From contig MGWO01000007.1 in assembly GCA_001801025.1 (NCBI GenBank), positions 682,001 through 746,000 of the forward strand: a stretch of DNA of 64,000 bases, read 5' to 3'. A program made the position numbers and the translations under genes. A model generated the notes under the pieces. That model had not been told where the DNA came from. It made no database searches and was given only the letters and a program-made list of their open reading frames with translations. This document shows, one piece after another, positions 1 to 7,899 of the stretch. This stretch comes from Gallionellales bacterium GWA2_54_124. GTDB taxonomy: Bacteria > Pseudomonadota > Gammaproteobacteria > Burkholderiales > Gallionellaceae. Positions within the stretch are counted from its first letter, which is position 1. Each line of letters starts with the position of its first letter.

Positions 1-999
1 CTCCACGCCTATCATCAGTCCCATGCCGCGCACCTCGCGGAAGCCCTTTATGCCCTGCAGGGCGGTGGTAAAGCCCGTGCGGATAAACTGTCCCAGTTGC
101 TCGGCATGGGCGACCAGCTGGTCTTCTTCAGCGATGTTCAACGTAGTCAATCCGGCGACGCAGGCGAGCGGATTGCCGCCGAAGGTCGAGCCGTGATTGC
201 CGGGCTTGAAGGTGCCGGTGGCGCTGCCGGCTGTCAGGCAGGCACCGATGGGCACGCCGGAACCTAAGCCTTTGGCCAGCGTCATGACATCCGGCAAAAT
301 ACCGGTATGTTGATGGGCAAACCATTTGCCAGTGCGGCCGATGCCGGTTTGCACTTCGTCTAACATCAAGAGCCAGTTATGTTCGGTGCAAATCTGGCGT
401 AACTGCTGCAAATAGGATGGGTCCGGCGTACAGATACCGCCTTCGCCCTGGATAGGCTCGACTAGGATCGCGACCACGCTGGCATTGTGCTGGGCAATAT
501 GACGCACCGCGTCCAGATCGTTGTAAGGGGCGCGGATGAAGCCTGTGACCAGCGGCTCGAAACCTGCCTGAACCTTGCGGTTGCCGGTTGCCGAGAGCGT
601 GGCCAGCGTGCGGCCGTGGAAGGATTTTTCCATCACGATGATCGCAGGTGCATCAACTCCCCGTCCGTGGCCGTACAGACGCGCGAGTTTGATCGCTGCT
701 TCATTCGCCTCGCAGCCGGAGTTGCTGAAGAACACTTCCTGCATACCGGACAGTTCGCACAGCTTGTCGGCCAGTTGCTCCTGCTCGTTGACCTGATAGA
801 CGTTGGAACAGTGAATCAGCGTGCCGATTTGTTTTGTGAGGGCGGCGGTAAAGCGCGGGTGTGCATGACCCAGCGTATTGACGGCAATGCCGGACAAACC
901 GTCCAGATAGCGATTGCCTGCGCTATCCCATAACCAGACCCCTTCCCCTCGAACGAATGAGACGGGTTGGCGAGCATAGGTATTCATCACATGTGACAT
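1..999 (-). CDS. argD: Acetylornithine aminotransferase ArgD (partial, C-terminus outside window)
   Basis: PLP-dependent aminotransferase of arginine biosynthesis that converts N-acetylglutamate semialdehyde to N-acetylornithine. The reverse strand reads without interruption from an ATG at 999 to base 1, giving 333 residues of a family usually near 390-400, so the C-terminus lies off the left edge. Visible class-III aminotransferase motifs are an N-terminal DSAGNRYLDGLSGIAV stretch, LDEVQTGIGRTG (the cofactor-contacting Asp), TLAKGLG (the PLP lysine) and GSTFGGNPLAC. An AAGG ribosome site lies about 7 bases before ATG 999; an in-frame ATG at 987 is an alternative start. The related succinyldiaminopimelate or ornithine aminotransferase activity cannot be excluded by sequence alone. 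It is transcribed in the same direction as rpsT, but the rpsT terminator separates them. Confidence 0.9.
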   Translation of the reverse strand, partial: MSHVMNTYARQPVSFVRGEGVWLWDSAGNRYLDGLSGIAVNTLGHAHPRFTAALTKQIGTLIHCSNVYQVNEQEQLADKLCELSGMQEVFFSNSGCEANEAAIKLARLYGHGRGVDAPAIIVMEKSFHGRTLATLSATGNRKVQAGFEPLVTGFIRAPYNDLDAVRHIAQHNASVVAILVEPIQGEGGICTPDPSYLQQLRQICTEHNWLLMLDEVQTGIGRTGKWFAHQHTGILPDVMTLAKGLGSGVPIGACLTAGSATGTFKPGNHGSTFGGNPLACVAGLTTLNIAEEDQLVAHAEQLGQFIRTGFTTALQGIKGFREVRGMGLMIGVE

Positions 1000-1128
1000 A
1001 CGGCACCTTTATTAAAACAGATAATAGGCGGAGCTTGCCGCCGTTTGGCTGAAAAATACAGCCGGAAAGAAGGCGTATATTGAGCCAAACAGCCCTGTCT
1101 AGGCAAGTGAAACTAAAATGACAGGTAT

Positions 1129-1158
1129 AAAACAAACAAGCCGACATCACTGTCGGCT
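1129..1158 (-). terminator. Rho-independent terminator of rpsT
   Basis: An 8-bp perfect stem (AGCCGACA / TGTCGGCT, arms 1139-1146 and 1151-1158) with a TCAC loop lies 30 bases past the rpsT stop. Read on the minus strand it is followed by the T-rich tract TTGTTTGTTTT. This is the expected arrangement for an intrinsic terminator. Confidence 0.85.
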
Positions 1159-1188
1159 CATTGGCGTTGCATCAAAGCGTCAGGGCAA

Positions 1189-1452
1189 TTAAGCCATTGC
1201 CTTGATAGCAGCAGAAAGACGGCTCTTATGGCGAGATGCCTTGTTTTTGTGGATGATCTTCTTGTCGGCGATGCTGTCCACGGTGCTGACTGAATCACGA
1301 TATACGCTCTGAGCTGCGGTTTTGTCGCCTGCTTCGATCGCTTTGATCACTCGCTTGATGGCAGTGCGCAATTCTGAGCGCAAGCTGCTGTTGTGAGCAT
1401 TTTGTTTTACTGCCTGACGAGCACGTTTACGGGCTTGTGCGCTATTTGCCAT
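1189..1452 (-). CDS. rpsT: 30S ribosomal protein S20
   Basis: Small basic protein of the 30S subunit that binds 16S rRNA. The 87-residue product begins [18 protein letters not shown] and ends [11 protein letters not shown], matching the family in length and in its Lys/Arg-rich helical character. An AAGGAG ribosome site precedes the ATG. It appears to be a single-gene transcript, with its own promoter at 1493-1521 and its own terminator at 1129-1158. Confidence 0.97.
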   Translation of the reverse strand: MANSAQARKRARQAVKQNAHNSSLRSELRTAIKRVIKAIEAGDKTAAQSVYRDSVSTVDSIADKKIIHKNKASRHKSRLSAAIKAMA

Positions 1453-1492
1453 GTTACTACTCCTTGAAATTCAGCTTGCTGGAAAGGGGAGC

Positions 1493-1521
1493 ATTCTAGT
1501 GACTTATTGCAAAATTTGCAA
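1493..1521 (-). promoter_or_regulatory. Sigma-70 promoter of rpsT
   Basis: On the minus strand a TTGCAA box (1521-1516) and a TAGAAT box (1498-1493) are separated by exactly 17 bases. They lie about 40 bases upstream of the rpsT start codon. Confidence 0.7.
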
Positions 1522-1962
1522 ATATTTATCATGTGGTGTGTCTTGATGTCGTCCGAAGGCAGGTTTTTCGGACGCCGTAGTGCAGCAAAAAATATCTATA
1601 TGGCAGGTTATGCGCTGTGCGTACTGCCGATATGATGGCGGGAGAAATAGGGTGCAAGGCTTTACTAACGTGATCTGACTTACAGTCACATTAGTCCCGT
1701 CCGGACTCGGGATATCAGCTGGTTCTTATCATGTTGGAGGATGAATATTCTCAGATTTAAGTCTTAACCGGTATTTTTCAGGCTGCCCGATTTAAAGGTG
1801 GCTGCTGAGTAGCGCTGGCGTGTAAGTTTCCAGTAATTAAATGTGCAATATCATATAAAATAATCAGTTATTCAGTGATATTATCGCAGCCGGTATGCGG
1901 CAGCGTTATTGTGGCTGGTCGTGCTGTGCAAGATTAATTGAGCGTGCTAAGAGGATAGCAAG
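1522..1962. other. Intergenic region between rpsT and the DUF3579 gene
   Basis: These 441 bases hold no convincing gene. They must contain the promoter for the DUF3579-murJ pair, but no sigma-70 pair is good enough to name. The last 150 bases are AT-rich. Only very short ORFs occur. Confidence 0.5.
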
Positions 1963-2319
1963 ATGATTCGTAATCTGAATGAGTGGGTGATACTGGGTAT
2001 TACATCTGAGGGTGAGGTGTTTGCCTACCCCGATTGGGCTGAGCGTCTGTGCGGAATGCTGGCGCAGCAATCTGACAGTAACCGGATCAGTCATTCAGAC
2101 TATCTGCATCCGATGAATATCGATGGACTTCCCGCTGTGGTGATGGATGCGCGATTACAGCTTGCCGATATTGAAGCCTATACAAAGGTGTGCCAATTCG
2201 CCAGAGACAATAATCTCAAAGTGCGTTCGGGCAGAACGCCTGACCAGTTGTCTGCAACCGCCAAGCACCCTGCCTTGAATGCGGATCGTCGTGATCTCTG
2301 TGCAATACGGGGTTCCTGA
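1963..2319 (+). CDS. DUF3579 family protein
   Basis: Small soluble protein of 118 residues of unknown function. The N-terminal part (VILGITSEGEVFAYPDWAER, residues 9-28, then LCGML) and the later VVMDARL and CQFARDNNLKV segments match the DUF3579 family as I recall it, which is largely betaproteobacterial and often lies just before murJ. No transmembrane segment or catalytic motif is visible. It ends 27 bases before murJ on the same strand, so the two are probably co-transcribed. The last 25 residues look unconserved. Confidence 0.75.
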   Translation: MIRNLNEWVILGITSEGEVFAYPDWAERLCGMLAQQSDSNRISHSDYLHPMNIDGLPAVVMDARLQLADIEAYTKVCQFARDNNLKVRSGRTPDQLSATAKHPALNADRRDLCAIRGS

Positions 2320-2346
2320 TGCGGGCGCGCATCTGCGCGTGAAGGT

Positions 2347-3885
2347 ATGAATTTACTCAGGTCGTTAGCGACGATCAGCGGTTTGACGCTGGTGTCGCGC
2401 ATTTTAGCCTTTGCCCGTGATATTCTGATCGCGCGCGTGTTTGGTGCCGGCATGGCAACCGATGCGTTCTTTGTCGCTTTTAAACTCCCCAATCTGCTGC
2501 GCCGGCTGTTTGCTGAAGGCGCTTTCTCGCAAGCGTTCGTGCCAATTTTCGGCGAATACCGCAACCGCCGCGGCCATGAAGAAACCCGACGGCTGGTCGA
2601 TCATGTCGCCACGATGCTTGCGATTATTTTGTTCATCGTTACGGGCATCGGCATCATTGCTGCGCCTGTTCTTGTCTATGTCAGCGCGCCCGGTTTTGTG
2701 CAGGATGCGGAAAAATTTCAACTGACCGTACAGTTGCTGCGGTTCACATCGCCGTACATTTTCTTTATTTCGCTGGTGGCCGTGGCGGCTGCGATTCTCA
2801 ATACCTATAATAAATTCTGGGTGCCGGCTTTTGCCCCGATTTTGCTGAACATCTGTTTTATCGGCGGCGCGCTGTGGCTTGCTCCGTATTGCAATCCTCC
2901 TGTGATGGCGCTGGCCTGGTCTGTATTTATCGCCGGTATCGTGCAACTGGCTTTTCAGGTGCCGTTCCTGAAGAAGATCGATATGCTGCCGAGCTTTCGT
3001 TTCGACTGGAAAGATGAAGGGATGCGCCGTGTTCTGCGGCAAATGGGGCCCGCTATTTTCGGTGTATCGATCGCTCAGATCAGCTTGATCATCAATACAA
3101 TCTTTGCATCCTTTCTGGTGGCGGGCAGTGTTTCCTGGTTGTATTACGCCGATCGGTTGATGGAGTTTCCTGCCGGGATGCTGGGCGCTGCGCTCGGCAC
3201 AATTTTGTTGCCTTCGCTATCCAAATGCCATGCAAGCCAGGATACGGTTGAGTATTCTAAATTGCTCGATTGGGGCTTGCGTCTGACCTTTATGCTGGCT
3301 GTTCCCTCTGCGCTGGCTTTGGGGATGATCGCTGTGCCGCTGTTGTCCACCTTCTTTCAGCGCGGCGCGTTTCTGGCCAGCGATGTTCTGATGACCAGTC
3401 ACGCACTGGTGGGTTACAGTATCGGTTTAATAGGAATGATACTGGTGAAAATATTGGCGCCCGGTTTTTATGCGCGGCAGGATATTAAGACGCCGGTTAA
3501 AATCGGCATTGTTACGCTGATTGCGACTCAGGTGATGAATGCGCTGTTTATCGGCTGGATTGCGCATGCGGGACTGGCCTTGTCGATCGCGCTGGGGGCC
3601 TGTTTGAATTCTGCGATCCTGTTTTATTTTCTGCGTAAAAATGGCATTTATCAGCCTGAACCGGGTTGGTTTATGTATTTTGCCAAGGTGGGGGTGGCGG
3701 TCACGGCTCTGGCGCTGACGCTCTGGTTTGGTATGGGGACGCAGGAGAGTTGGCTAACGGGCGGCGGCTGGGAGCGCATCACTCGCTTGGCGGTTTTGGT
3801 GACCGGCGGGGTCGTGGTGTATTTCACCGTGCTCGCCGTGTTAGGTTTTCGGCCCAGAGATTTTTCACGGCGCGCGATCTCCTGA
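2347..3885 (+). CDS. murJ: Lipid II flippase MurJ (MviN)
   Basis: Integral inner-membrane flippase that moves the peptidoglycan precursor lipid II to the periplasmic face. The 512-residue protein has the expected set of about 14 hydrophobic segments. It contains the family hallmark RRLFAEGAFSQAFVPIF near residues 52-69. Arg18, Arg24, Asp39 and Arg52, which are essential positions in E. coli MurJ, are all present at the same numbering. It follows a DUF3579 gene in the common betaproteobacterial order. The neighbour downstream is convergent. Confidence 0.96.
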   Translation: MNLLRSLATISGLTLVSRILAFARDILIARVFGAGMATDAFFVAFKLPNLLRRLFAEGAFSQAFVPIFGEYRNRRGHEETRRLVDHVATMLAIILFIVTGIGIIAAPVLVYVSAPGFVQDAEKFQLTVQLLRFTSPYIFFISLVAVAAAILNTYNKFWVPAFAPILLNICFIGGALWLAPYCNPPVMALAWSVFIAGIVQLAFQVPFLKKIDMLPSFRFDWKDEGMRRVLRQMGPAIFGVSIAQISLIINTIFASFLVAGSVSWLYYADRLMEFPAGMLGAALGTILLPSLSKCHASQDTVEYSKLLDWGLRLTFMLAVPSALALGMIAVPLLSTFFQRGAFLASDVLMTSHALVGYSIGLIGMILVKILAPGFYARQDIKTPVKIGIVTLIATQVMNALFIGWIAHAGLALSIALGACLNSAILFYFLRKNGIYQPEPGWFMYFAKVGVAVTALALTLWFGMGTQESWLTGGGWERITRLAVLVTGGVVVYFTVLAVLGFRPRDFSRRAIS

Positions 3886-3956
3886 TCGAGGCTTGCTGTC
3901 AGGCTTTAGGATTAGCCCTCGGTCGTGAAGCTTCGTGATCTGCCGCGGTGTAAGCC

Positions 3957-5114
3957 TTAAAAAAGGTCGACCGTTCCTTCTGTATCGTCGTTGCGAAGGC
4001 AACTCAGCGCCTCGTTTAACTTCTCGTCGCTTTTGCTGTTCGCGGATTCCAGTAAGGCGAGAATTTTATCAACCGAGACAAACATGGTTTCGCTGATCAT
4101 TTTTTCCTGATTGCGACTGATTCCCAGCCAGGTGAAGGTTTTTTCGATGTTGTCGACGAGTTCCTGCAGCAGTATGCGCGTGTCGACCTGTGCGCGCTGG
4201 TTCAATTCCCTGAGTGTCTCGAGTGTGGAATAGCCGGTAGACATGGCAATCTGAAACTGTTCGGCCAGCGAGTGCGAGGTCTGACGCATCAGCACGTTGT
4301 CGCACAAACTGTCTGTCATTTCAGCCAGCATGGTGATGTTGTCGCGCACACGCCCTGATTTTTCATCGTCGTCCATGGGCATGTTGTTGACAATCACCGA
4401 GACATGGTTATAGTTTACGACAATTTTTTGTTTGAACTGGAAGATTCGCCCCATGCCGGTGGACTGCAAGAGGATCGCTTTTTCGATTTCGCTGGGGTTG
4501 TTGTGTGACGTCAGGATCACTTCTGCATTGCTGTCCCGAATCAGCACGCTGCATTCGAGGCCGAAATTTTTGATCGCTTCGACCAGTTGATTGCCCAGAT
4601 CCCTTGGCGTGCCGCAGATCAGACTCGCCTGCATGAATTGCTGCAACACGCCGCTCTCGCCGACGGCCGACAGAAAATTCATCGCCATATTTTGCAGGGA
4701 GTTTTTTTCACTTTGCAGCGTGTGCGTCTCATGCTTGCGCGCAATGGCCCGTGAAATTTTACGCAGCAATATTTCTTTGGTGACCGGTTTTGTGATCAGA
4801 TCATCACCCCCCGCATCGAAGGCAGCCATATGCTCATCCAGCGTTTCATTGCCTGTTGCGAAGATGATGGGGATGTCTGTAAATTCGCGGATTTGCAGGC
4901 AGGTCTCGTAGCCGTCCATGTCGGGCATAATGACATCGAGCAGGATCAGGTCTGGCAGTCGCTCACTACACATTTTTAACGCCTCTTCTCCGGAAGAGGC
5001 GGTTTCGACATCGAATTGATTGGACAGCAGCGTGCGATGCAGGATGCGGGTGATTTTGTCGTCGTCGACAACGAGGACTCTTCCGGTAACATCTGGCCAG
5101 TTGCTATTTCCCAC
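3957..5114 (-). CDS. Response regulator with an uncharacterised C-terminal half and a VDLF tail
   Basis: Protein of 385 residues with a complete N-terminal receiver domain (about residues 11-125): acidic pair VVDDD, phosphoacceptor Asp in LILLDVIMPDMDG, then FATG and the conserved lysine in TKPV. The remaining 260 residues are helical and contain no output domain that I recognise; a middle part around residues 150-260 may be a small sensor-like domain. The last residues are TVDLF. This C-terminal [VI][DE]LF ending recurs in four other chemotaxis-type proteins in the window. It lies 39 bases downstream of the CheZ-like gene on the same strand, so a role with that phosphatase is likely. It is convergent with murJ. 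Confidence 0.75.
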   Translation of the reverse strand: MGNSNWPDVTGRVLVVDDDKITRILHRTLLSNQFDVETASSGEEALKMCSERLPDLILLDVIMPDMDGYETCLQIREFTDIPIIFATGNETLDEHMAAFDAGGDDLITKPVTKEILLRKISRAIARKHETHTLQSEKNSLQNMAMNFLSAVGESGVLQQFMQASLICGTPRDLGNQLVEAIKNFGLECSVLIRDSNAEVILTSHNNPSEIEKAILLQSTGMGRIFQFKQKIVVNYNHVSVIVNNMPMDDDEKSGRVRDNITMLAEMTDSLCDNVLMRQTSHSLAEQFQIAMSTGYSTLETLRELNQRAQVDTRILLQELVDNIEKTFTWLGISRNQEKMISETMFVSVDKILALLESANSKSDEKLNEALSCLRNDDTEGTVDLF

Positions 5115-5153
5115 AGTTTAGTCCTCTACGCTCAGAATGATGCGATGTCTAAA

Positions 5154-5732
5154 TTAAAACAGTTCGATGTCGCCGTCGGGTTGCTGTTCACGCTTGCGCT
5201 TCATGAATTCGGCAAGCGCCTTTTGCACGTCGCGGGTCTCCATCAGTGTATCGAACATATGCTTATCGTCTTCGGTGACATATTTGGAGCGAATTTTTTG
5301 CTGCAATGCGACCCATGCGTAAGGGTTGTAGAGGCGGACCGGATCGTTAACCAGCACGCCTAAATCGTCAAGGTTGCGGCATACCTGTGACAGGCGCTGA
5401 GACAATCGGTCGTAAAACTGAAATGCGACGATGGCCTGTCCGACTTTGTTGCCGACTTCGGTGCCAAGATTTGCGATTTCGATTTTAGCGGACTGAATTG
5501 CAGGCGTATCTGGTAAATTACCGGCCACTTGTTGTATGGCGTCCAGTGCCCCTGAAATAGAGGTGAAAGAGTCGGTCAGTTCGCCGACCGAACTGGACGA
5601 GTCATGCAGCGCCATTTCGATTTGTGTCATCGACAGATTCAACATCAATATGGTCTCGCGGACCTGACTCCAGTCAAGATCCGGACGGCTGGCAATCGAG
5701 GGCGCTATTGGCGATGAATTAAGATCGGACAT
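5154..5732 (-). CDS. CheZ-like phosphatase family protein with an IELF tail
   Basis: Soluble helical protein of 192 residues. The segment IVAFQFYDRLSQRLSQV (residues 101-117) resembles the CheZ active-site helix; Asp108 and Gln112 fit the DxxxQ spacing of CheZ Asp143/Gln147, which dephosphorylates CheY-P. A later YVTEDDKHMF segment resembles the C-terminal region of the receptor-like protein at 13814-15085. The tail is flexible and ends DGDIELF. In classical CheZ the extreme C-terminus binds CheY, so this tail may do the same (inference). The gene is upstream of, and probably co-transcribed with, the response regulator at 3957-5114. It is shorter than E. coli CheZ (214 residues). Confidence 0.65.
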   Translation of the reverse strand: MSDLNSSPIAPSIASRPDLDWSQVRETILMLNLSMTQIEMALHDSSSSVGELTDSFTSISGALDAIQQVAGNLPDTPAIQSAKIEIANLGTEVGNKVGQAIVAFQFYDRLSQRLSQVCRNLDDLGVLVNDPVRLYNPYAWVALQQKIRSKYVTEDDKHMFDTLMETRDVQKALAEFMKRKREQQPDGDIELF

Positions 5733-5752
5733 ACCGTATTTACCGAATTAAA

Positions 5753-5771
5753 GACTTATAAATTGTAAGTC
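5753..5771. promoter_or_regulatory. 19-bp dyad upstream of the CheZ-like gene
   Basis: Perfect 6-bp arms GACTTA and TAAGTC flank 7 bases, 21 bases upstream of the CheZ-like start codon. It lies where an operator would be expected between this gene and cysB. No regulator is identified. Confidence 0.3.
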
Positions 5772-5824
5772 TACCAAAACTTGTGTTTTTGCGCTTTCTA
5801 TATTGCTTGCAGCATGCTGGAAAT

Positions 5825-6766
5825 TCAGGTCGTTTCAGGGAAATTTGACAGGTGCATTGCCTCCGCGACCCGCTTTCGTGTCAGGTGGGGGGAAAATAGT
5901 TCGATAAATTCGTAAGTGTAGGCGCGCAGATATTCGTTTTTGCGTATCGCAATCCGCGTGGTGCTGGGCTTGAACAGGTGACGGGCATTTATCATGCGCA
6001 GGTGCAGTTCGCGCTCGGGGATGAAAGCGATTTCGGCCAGAATGCCAATGCCAAGACCCAGTTCGACATAGGTCTTAATCACGTCTGCATCGATGGCGGT
6101 CAGCGCAATATCGGGCGTGATCCCGGCTTTTTCGAAGGCCTCGTTGATTTTACTTCGGCCCGAAAATGCATGGTCATAGGTGATAATCGGGTACTGTGCG
6201 ATGTCTTCCAGTGTGAGGGGCTCGTTTTTCAGCAGCGGGTGATCAGGCGGGGTGATCACGCAATGATGCCAGTCGTAGCAGGGCAGCGTGACGAGCCCCT
6301 CGTAGCGCGACAGGCTTTCGGTTGCGATACAGATGTCGGCTTCGCCATGTAAGACTTGTTCGGCGATCTGTGTCGGTGTGCCCTGATGCAAACCCAGTTT
6401 TACCTTGGGGTAGCGTTCGATAAACTGCTTGACCACGGGGGGCAGCGCATAGCGCGCCTGAGTGTGGGTGGTGGCGATGGTGAGCTGGCCGGTATCCTTG
6501 GAGTGAAATTCCTGAGCGAACTGCTTGAAATTTTCGGCATCGATCAGCATGCGTTGTGCGATTGCGAGCAGCCCCTTGCCCGGTTCAGTGATGGCGGCGA
6601 TGCGTTTGCCGTTGCGCACGAAAATTTCGATACCCAGTTCTTCTTCGAGCAATTTTATCTGCTTGCTGATTGCGGGTTGTGAGGTAAATAGGGCTGCGGC
6701 TGCATCGGAAATTTTCAGGTCGCGCCGTACGATTTCGTTGAGGTAGCGTAATTGTTGCAGGTTCAT
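5825..6766 (-). CDS. cysB: LysR-type regulator CysB
   Basis: Transcriptional activator of sulfur assimilation that senses O-/N-acetylserine and sulfate status. The 313-residue product starts MNLQQLRYLNEIVRRDLKIS, has the winged HTH (AAALFTSQPAISKQIKLLEE), and a substrate-binding domain with the CysB-type TTHTQARYALP segment and SGRSKINEAFE. It is transcribed divergently from the TSUP-cysI-cysH-cysDN cluster, the expected position for its regulator. The 107 bases between the two genes carry a dyad at 6789-6804. The closely related Cbl cannot be fully excluded. Confidence 0.92.
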   Translation of the reverse strand: MNLQQLRYLNEIVRRDLKISDAAAALFTSQPAISKQIKLLEEELGIEIFVRNGKRIAAITEPGKGLLAIAQRMLIDAENFKQFAQEFHSKDTGQLTIATTHTQARYALPPVVKQFIERYPKVKLGLHQGTPTQIAEQVLHGEADICIATESLSRYEGLVTLPCYDWHHCVITPPDHPLLKNEPLTLEDIAQYPIITYDHAFSGRSKINEAFEKAGITPDIALTAIDADVIKTYVELGLGIGILAEIAFIPERELHLRMINARHLFKPSTTRIAIRKNEYLRAYTYEFIELFSPHLTRKRVAEAMHLSNFPETT

Positions 6767-6788
6767 GATCTTATCTATATTCTATTTG

Positions 6789-6804
6789 GTTATAAAATGA
6801 TAAC
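6789..6804. promoter_or_regulatory. Candidate CysB-binding dyad in the cysB/TSUP intergenic region
   Basis: The 5-bp arms GTTAT and ATAAC are separated by 6 AT-rich bases, about 22 bases upstream of the cysB start and 70 bases upstream of the TSUP gene. An AT-rich dyad between a LysR gene and its divergent target fits autoregulation plus activation. Assignment to CysB rests on position only. Confidence 0.4.
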
Positions 6805-6873
6805 AGGAAATCATTAAACATATCGATAGCGCTGGGTTAAAATGTGCGCCTGAATTTACTGGGCATTTACCTG

Positions 6874-7659
6874 ATGGATTGGATGTATACCTTATCCGGC
6901 TTTTTAGTCGGCCTGATTGTCGGTGTGACCGGGGTCGGTGGCGGTTCGCTAATGACGCCTTTGCTGGTGATGTTTTTTGGCGTGTCGCCTGCGACGGCGG
7001 TCGGGACCGACTTGTTGTATGCCTCGCTGACCAAGACGCTGGGGGCGTGGGTACACAGTCGTCGCGGCACGGTCGAGTGGAAGGTGGTCGGGCTGCTGGC
7101 GATGGGTAGTCTGCCTGCAGCACTGGTGACGATATTGCTGCTTAAATATCTGGCTCTCGATGAAAAGGTGCTGCGTAGCGTAGTTACCAGTGTGCTGAGC
7201 ATCGCGCTGTTGCTCACGGCTGTCGTGTTGCTGTTCAAGGAGCAGATCAAGAAGCTCGGTCGCAGCCGGGACGGGCGGGTCTATGAGTTGCATCACCGCT
7301 ATCTGCCGGGCGCGACGATCGCAACCGGCGTGGTGGTGGGGGCGCTGGTGACGGTATCCTCAATCGGTGCCGGGGTGCTGGGTACGGTGGCGTTGTTGTT
7401 TTTGTATCCGCGCATGTCGCCTGTCAAGGTGGTCGGCACGGATATCGCCCATGCGGTGCCGCTCACGGCCTTTGCCGGTATGGGGCACTTAGCGCTGGGG
7501 ACGGTGGATCTGGTGTTGCTGGGCAGCCTGCTGATCGGTTCGTTGCCGGGTATTTATATCGGCAGTCATCTGAGTGCTCGGGTGCCGGAACGCATTTTGC
7601 GACCGCTATTGGCGGTGATGTTGCTGATTATCGGTTTGAAGATGGTGTTTTACAAATAA
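6874..7659 (+). CDS. TSUP/TauE-SafE family membrane permease
   Basis: Inner-membrane protein of about 261 residues with roughly 8 hydrophobic segments. The N-terminus MDWMYTLSGFLVGLIVGVTG followed by VGGGSLMTPLLV carries the TauE/SafE glycine-rich signature, and a second copy-like segment (VGALVTVSSIGAGVLGTVAL) occurs in the middle, as usual for the duplicated TSUP fold. Members move sulfite, sulfonates or sulfur-containing anions. As first gene of the sulfate-assimilation cluster it may import sulfate or export sulfite (inference). I prefer the ATG at 6874 over an in-frame GTG at 6844, because the extra residues lie before the first membrane helix. Neither has a strong ribosome site. Confidence 0.85.
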   Translation: MDWMYTLSGFLVGLIVGVTGVGGGSLMTPLLVMFFGVSPATAVGTDLLYASLTKTLGAWVHSRRGTVEWKVVGLLAMGSLPAALVTILLLKYLALDEKVLRSVVTSVLSIALLLTAVVLLFKEQIKKLGRSRDGRVYELHHRYLPGATIATGVVVGALVTVSSIGAGVLGTVALLFLYPRMSPVKVVGTDIAHAVPLTAFAGMGHLALGTVDLVLLGSLLIGSLPGIYIGSHLSARVPERILRPLLAVMLLIIGLKMVFYK

Positions 7660-7668
7660 GGATGAATC

Positions 7669-7899
7669 ATGAGTGAAAATAAAGCCAATAAACCTAAAAC
7701 GGTCAGCTGGTTCAACGGCTGCGGCGGGCGCATCGGCGTCGTGGTCGGTCAAGCAGGCGAGCATGCGTATATTGGCGCCGCCCTGCGTCATGACGAAGAT
7801 TCGGACGTCGCGCAAATTTTAGCCTTTGGCGCGAAGTTTCCGCTGGAAGCGGCCTTGCTGCTGCCGGTGTCGAAACGTTATCCGGATGAGGAAGCTTAA
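7669..7899 (+). CDS. Unrecognised 76-residue protein in the cys operon
   Basis: I do not recognise this family. The 76-residue product is soluble, with a basic start (MSENKANKPKTVSWFNGCGG), a glycine-rich hydrophobic centre and an acidic end (KRYPDEEA). It has one cysteine and no transmembrane segment. The start is supported by a ribosome site (AAGGATGA) 9 bases after the TSUP stop, and its TAA abuts the cysI ATG directly. This tight packing between permease and sulfite reductase says that it is translated with the sulfur genes. A role in sulfite reduction or in supplying electrons (no cysJ is visible) is speculation. Confidence 0.7.
   Translation: MSENKANKPKTVSWFNGCGGRIGVVVGQAGEHAYIGAALRHDEDSDVAQILAFGAKFPLEAALLLPVSKRYPDEEA

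Noticed and set aside
487..933. 148-codon plus-strand ORF
   Set aside because: It lies opposite argD, whose reverse-strand reading has clear family motifs; the plus-strand translation resembles no protein.
1731..1770. Very short ORFs after a GGAGG motif in the rpsT-DUF3579 gap
   Set aside because: Eight to nine codons with the ribosome site too close to the ATG; no support.
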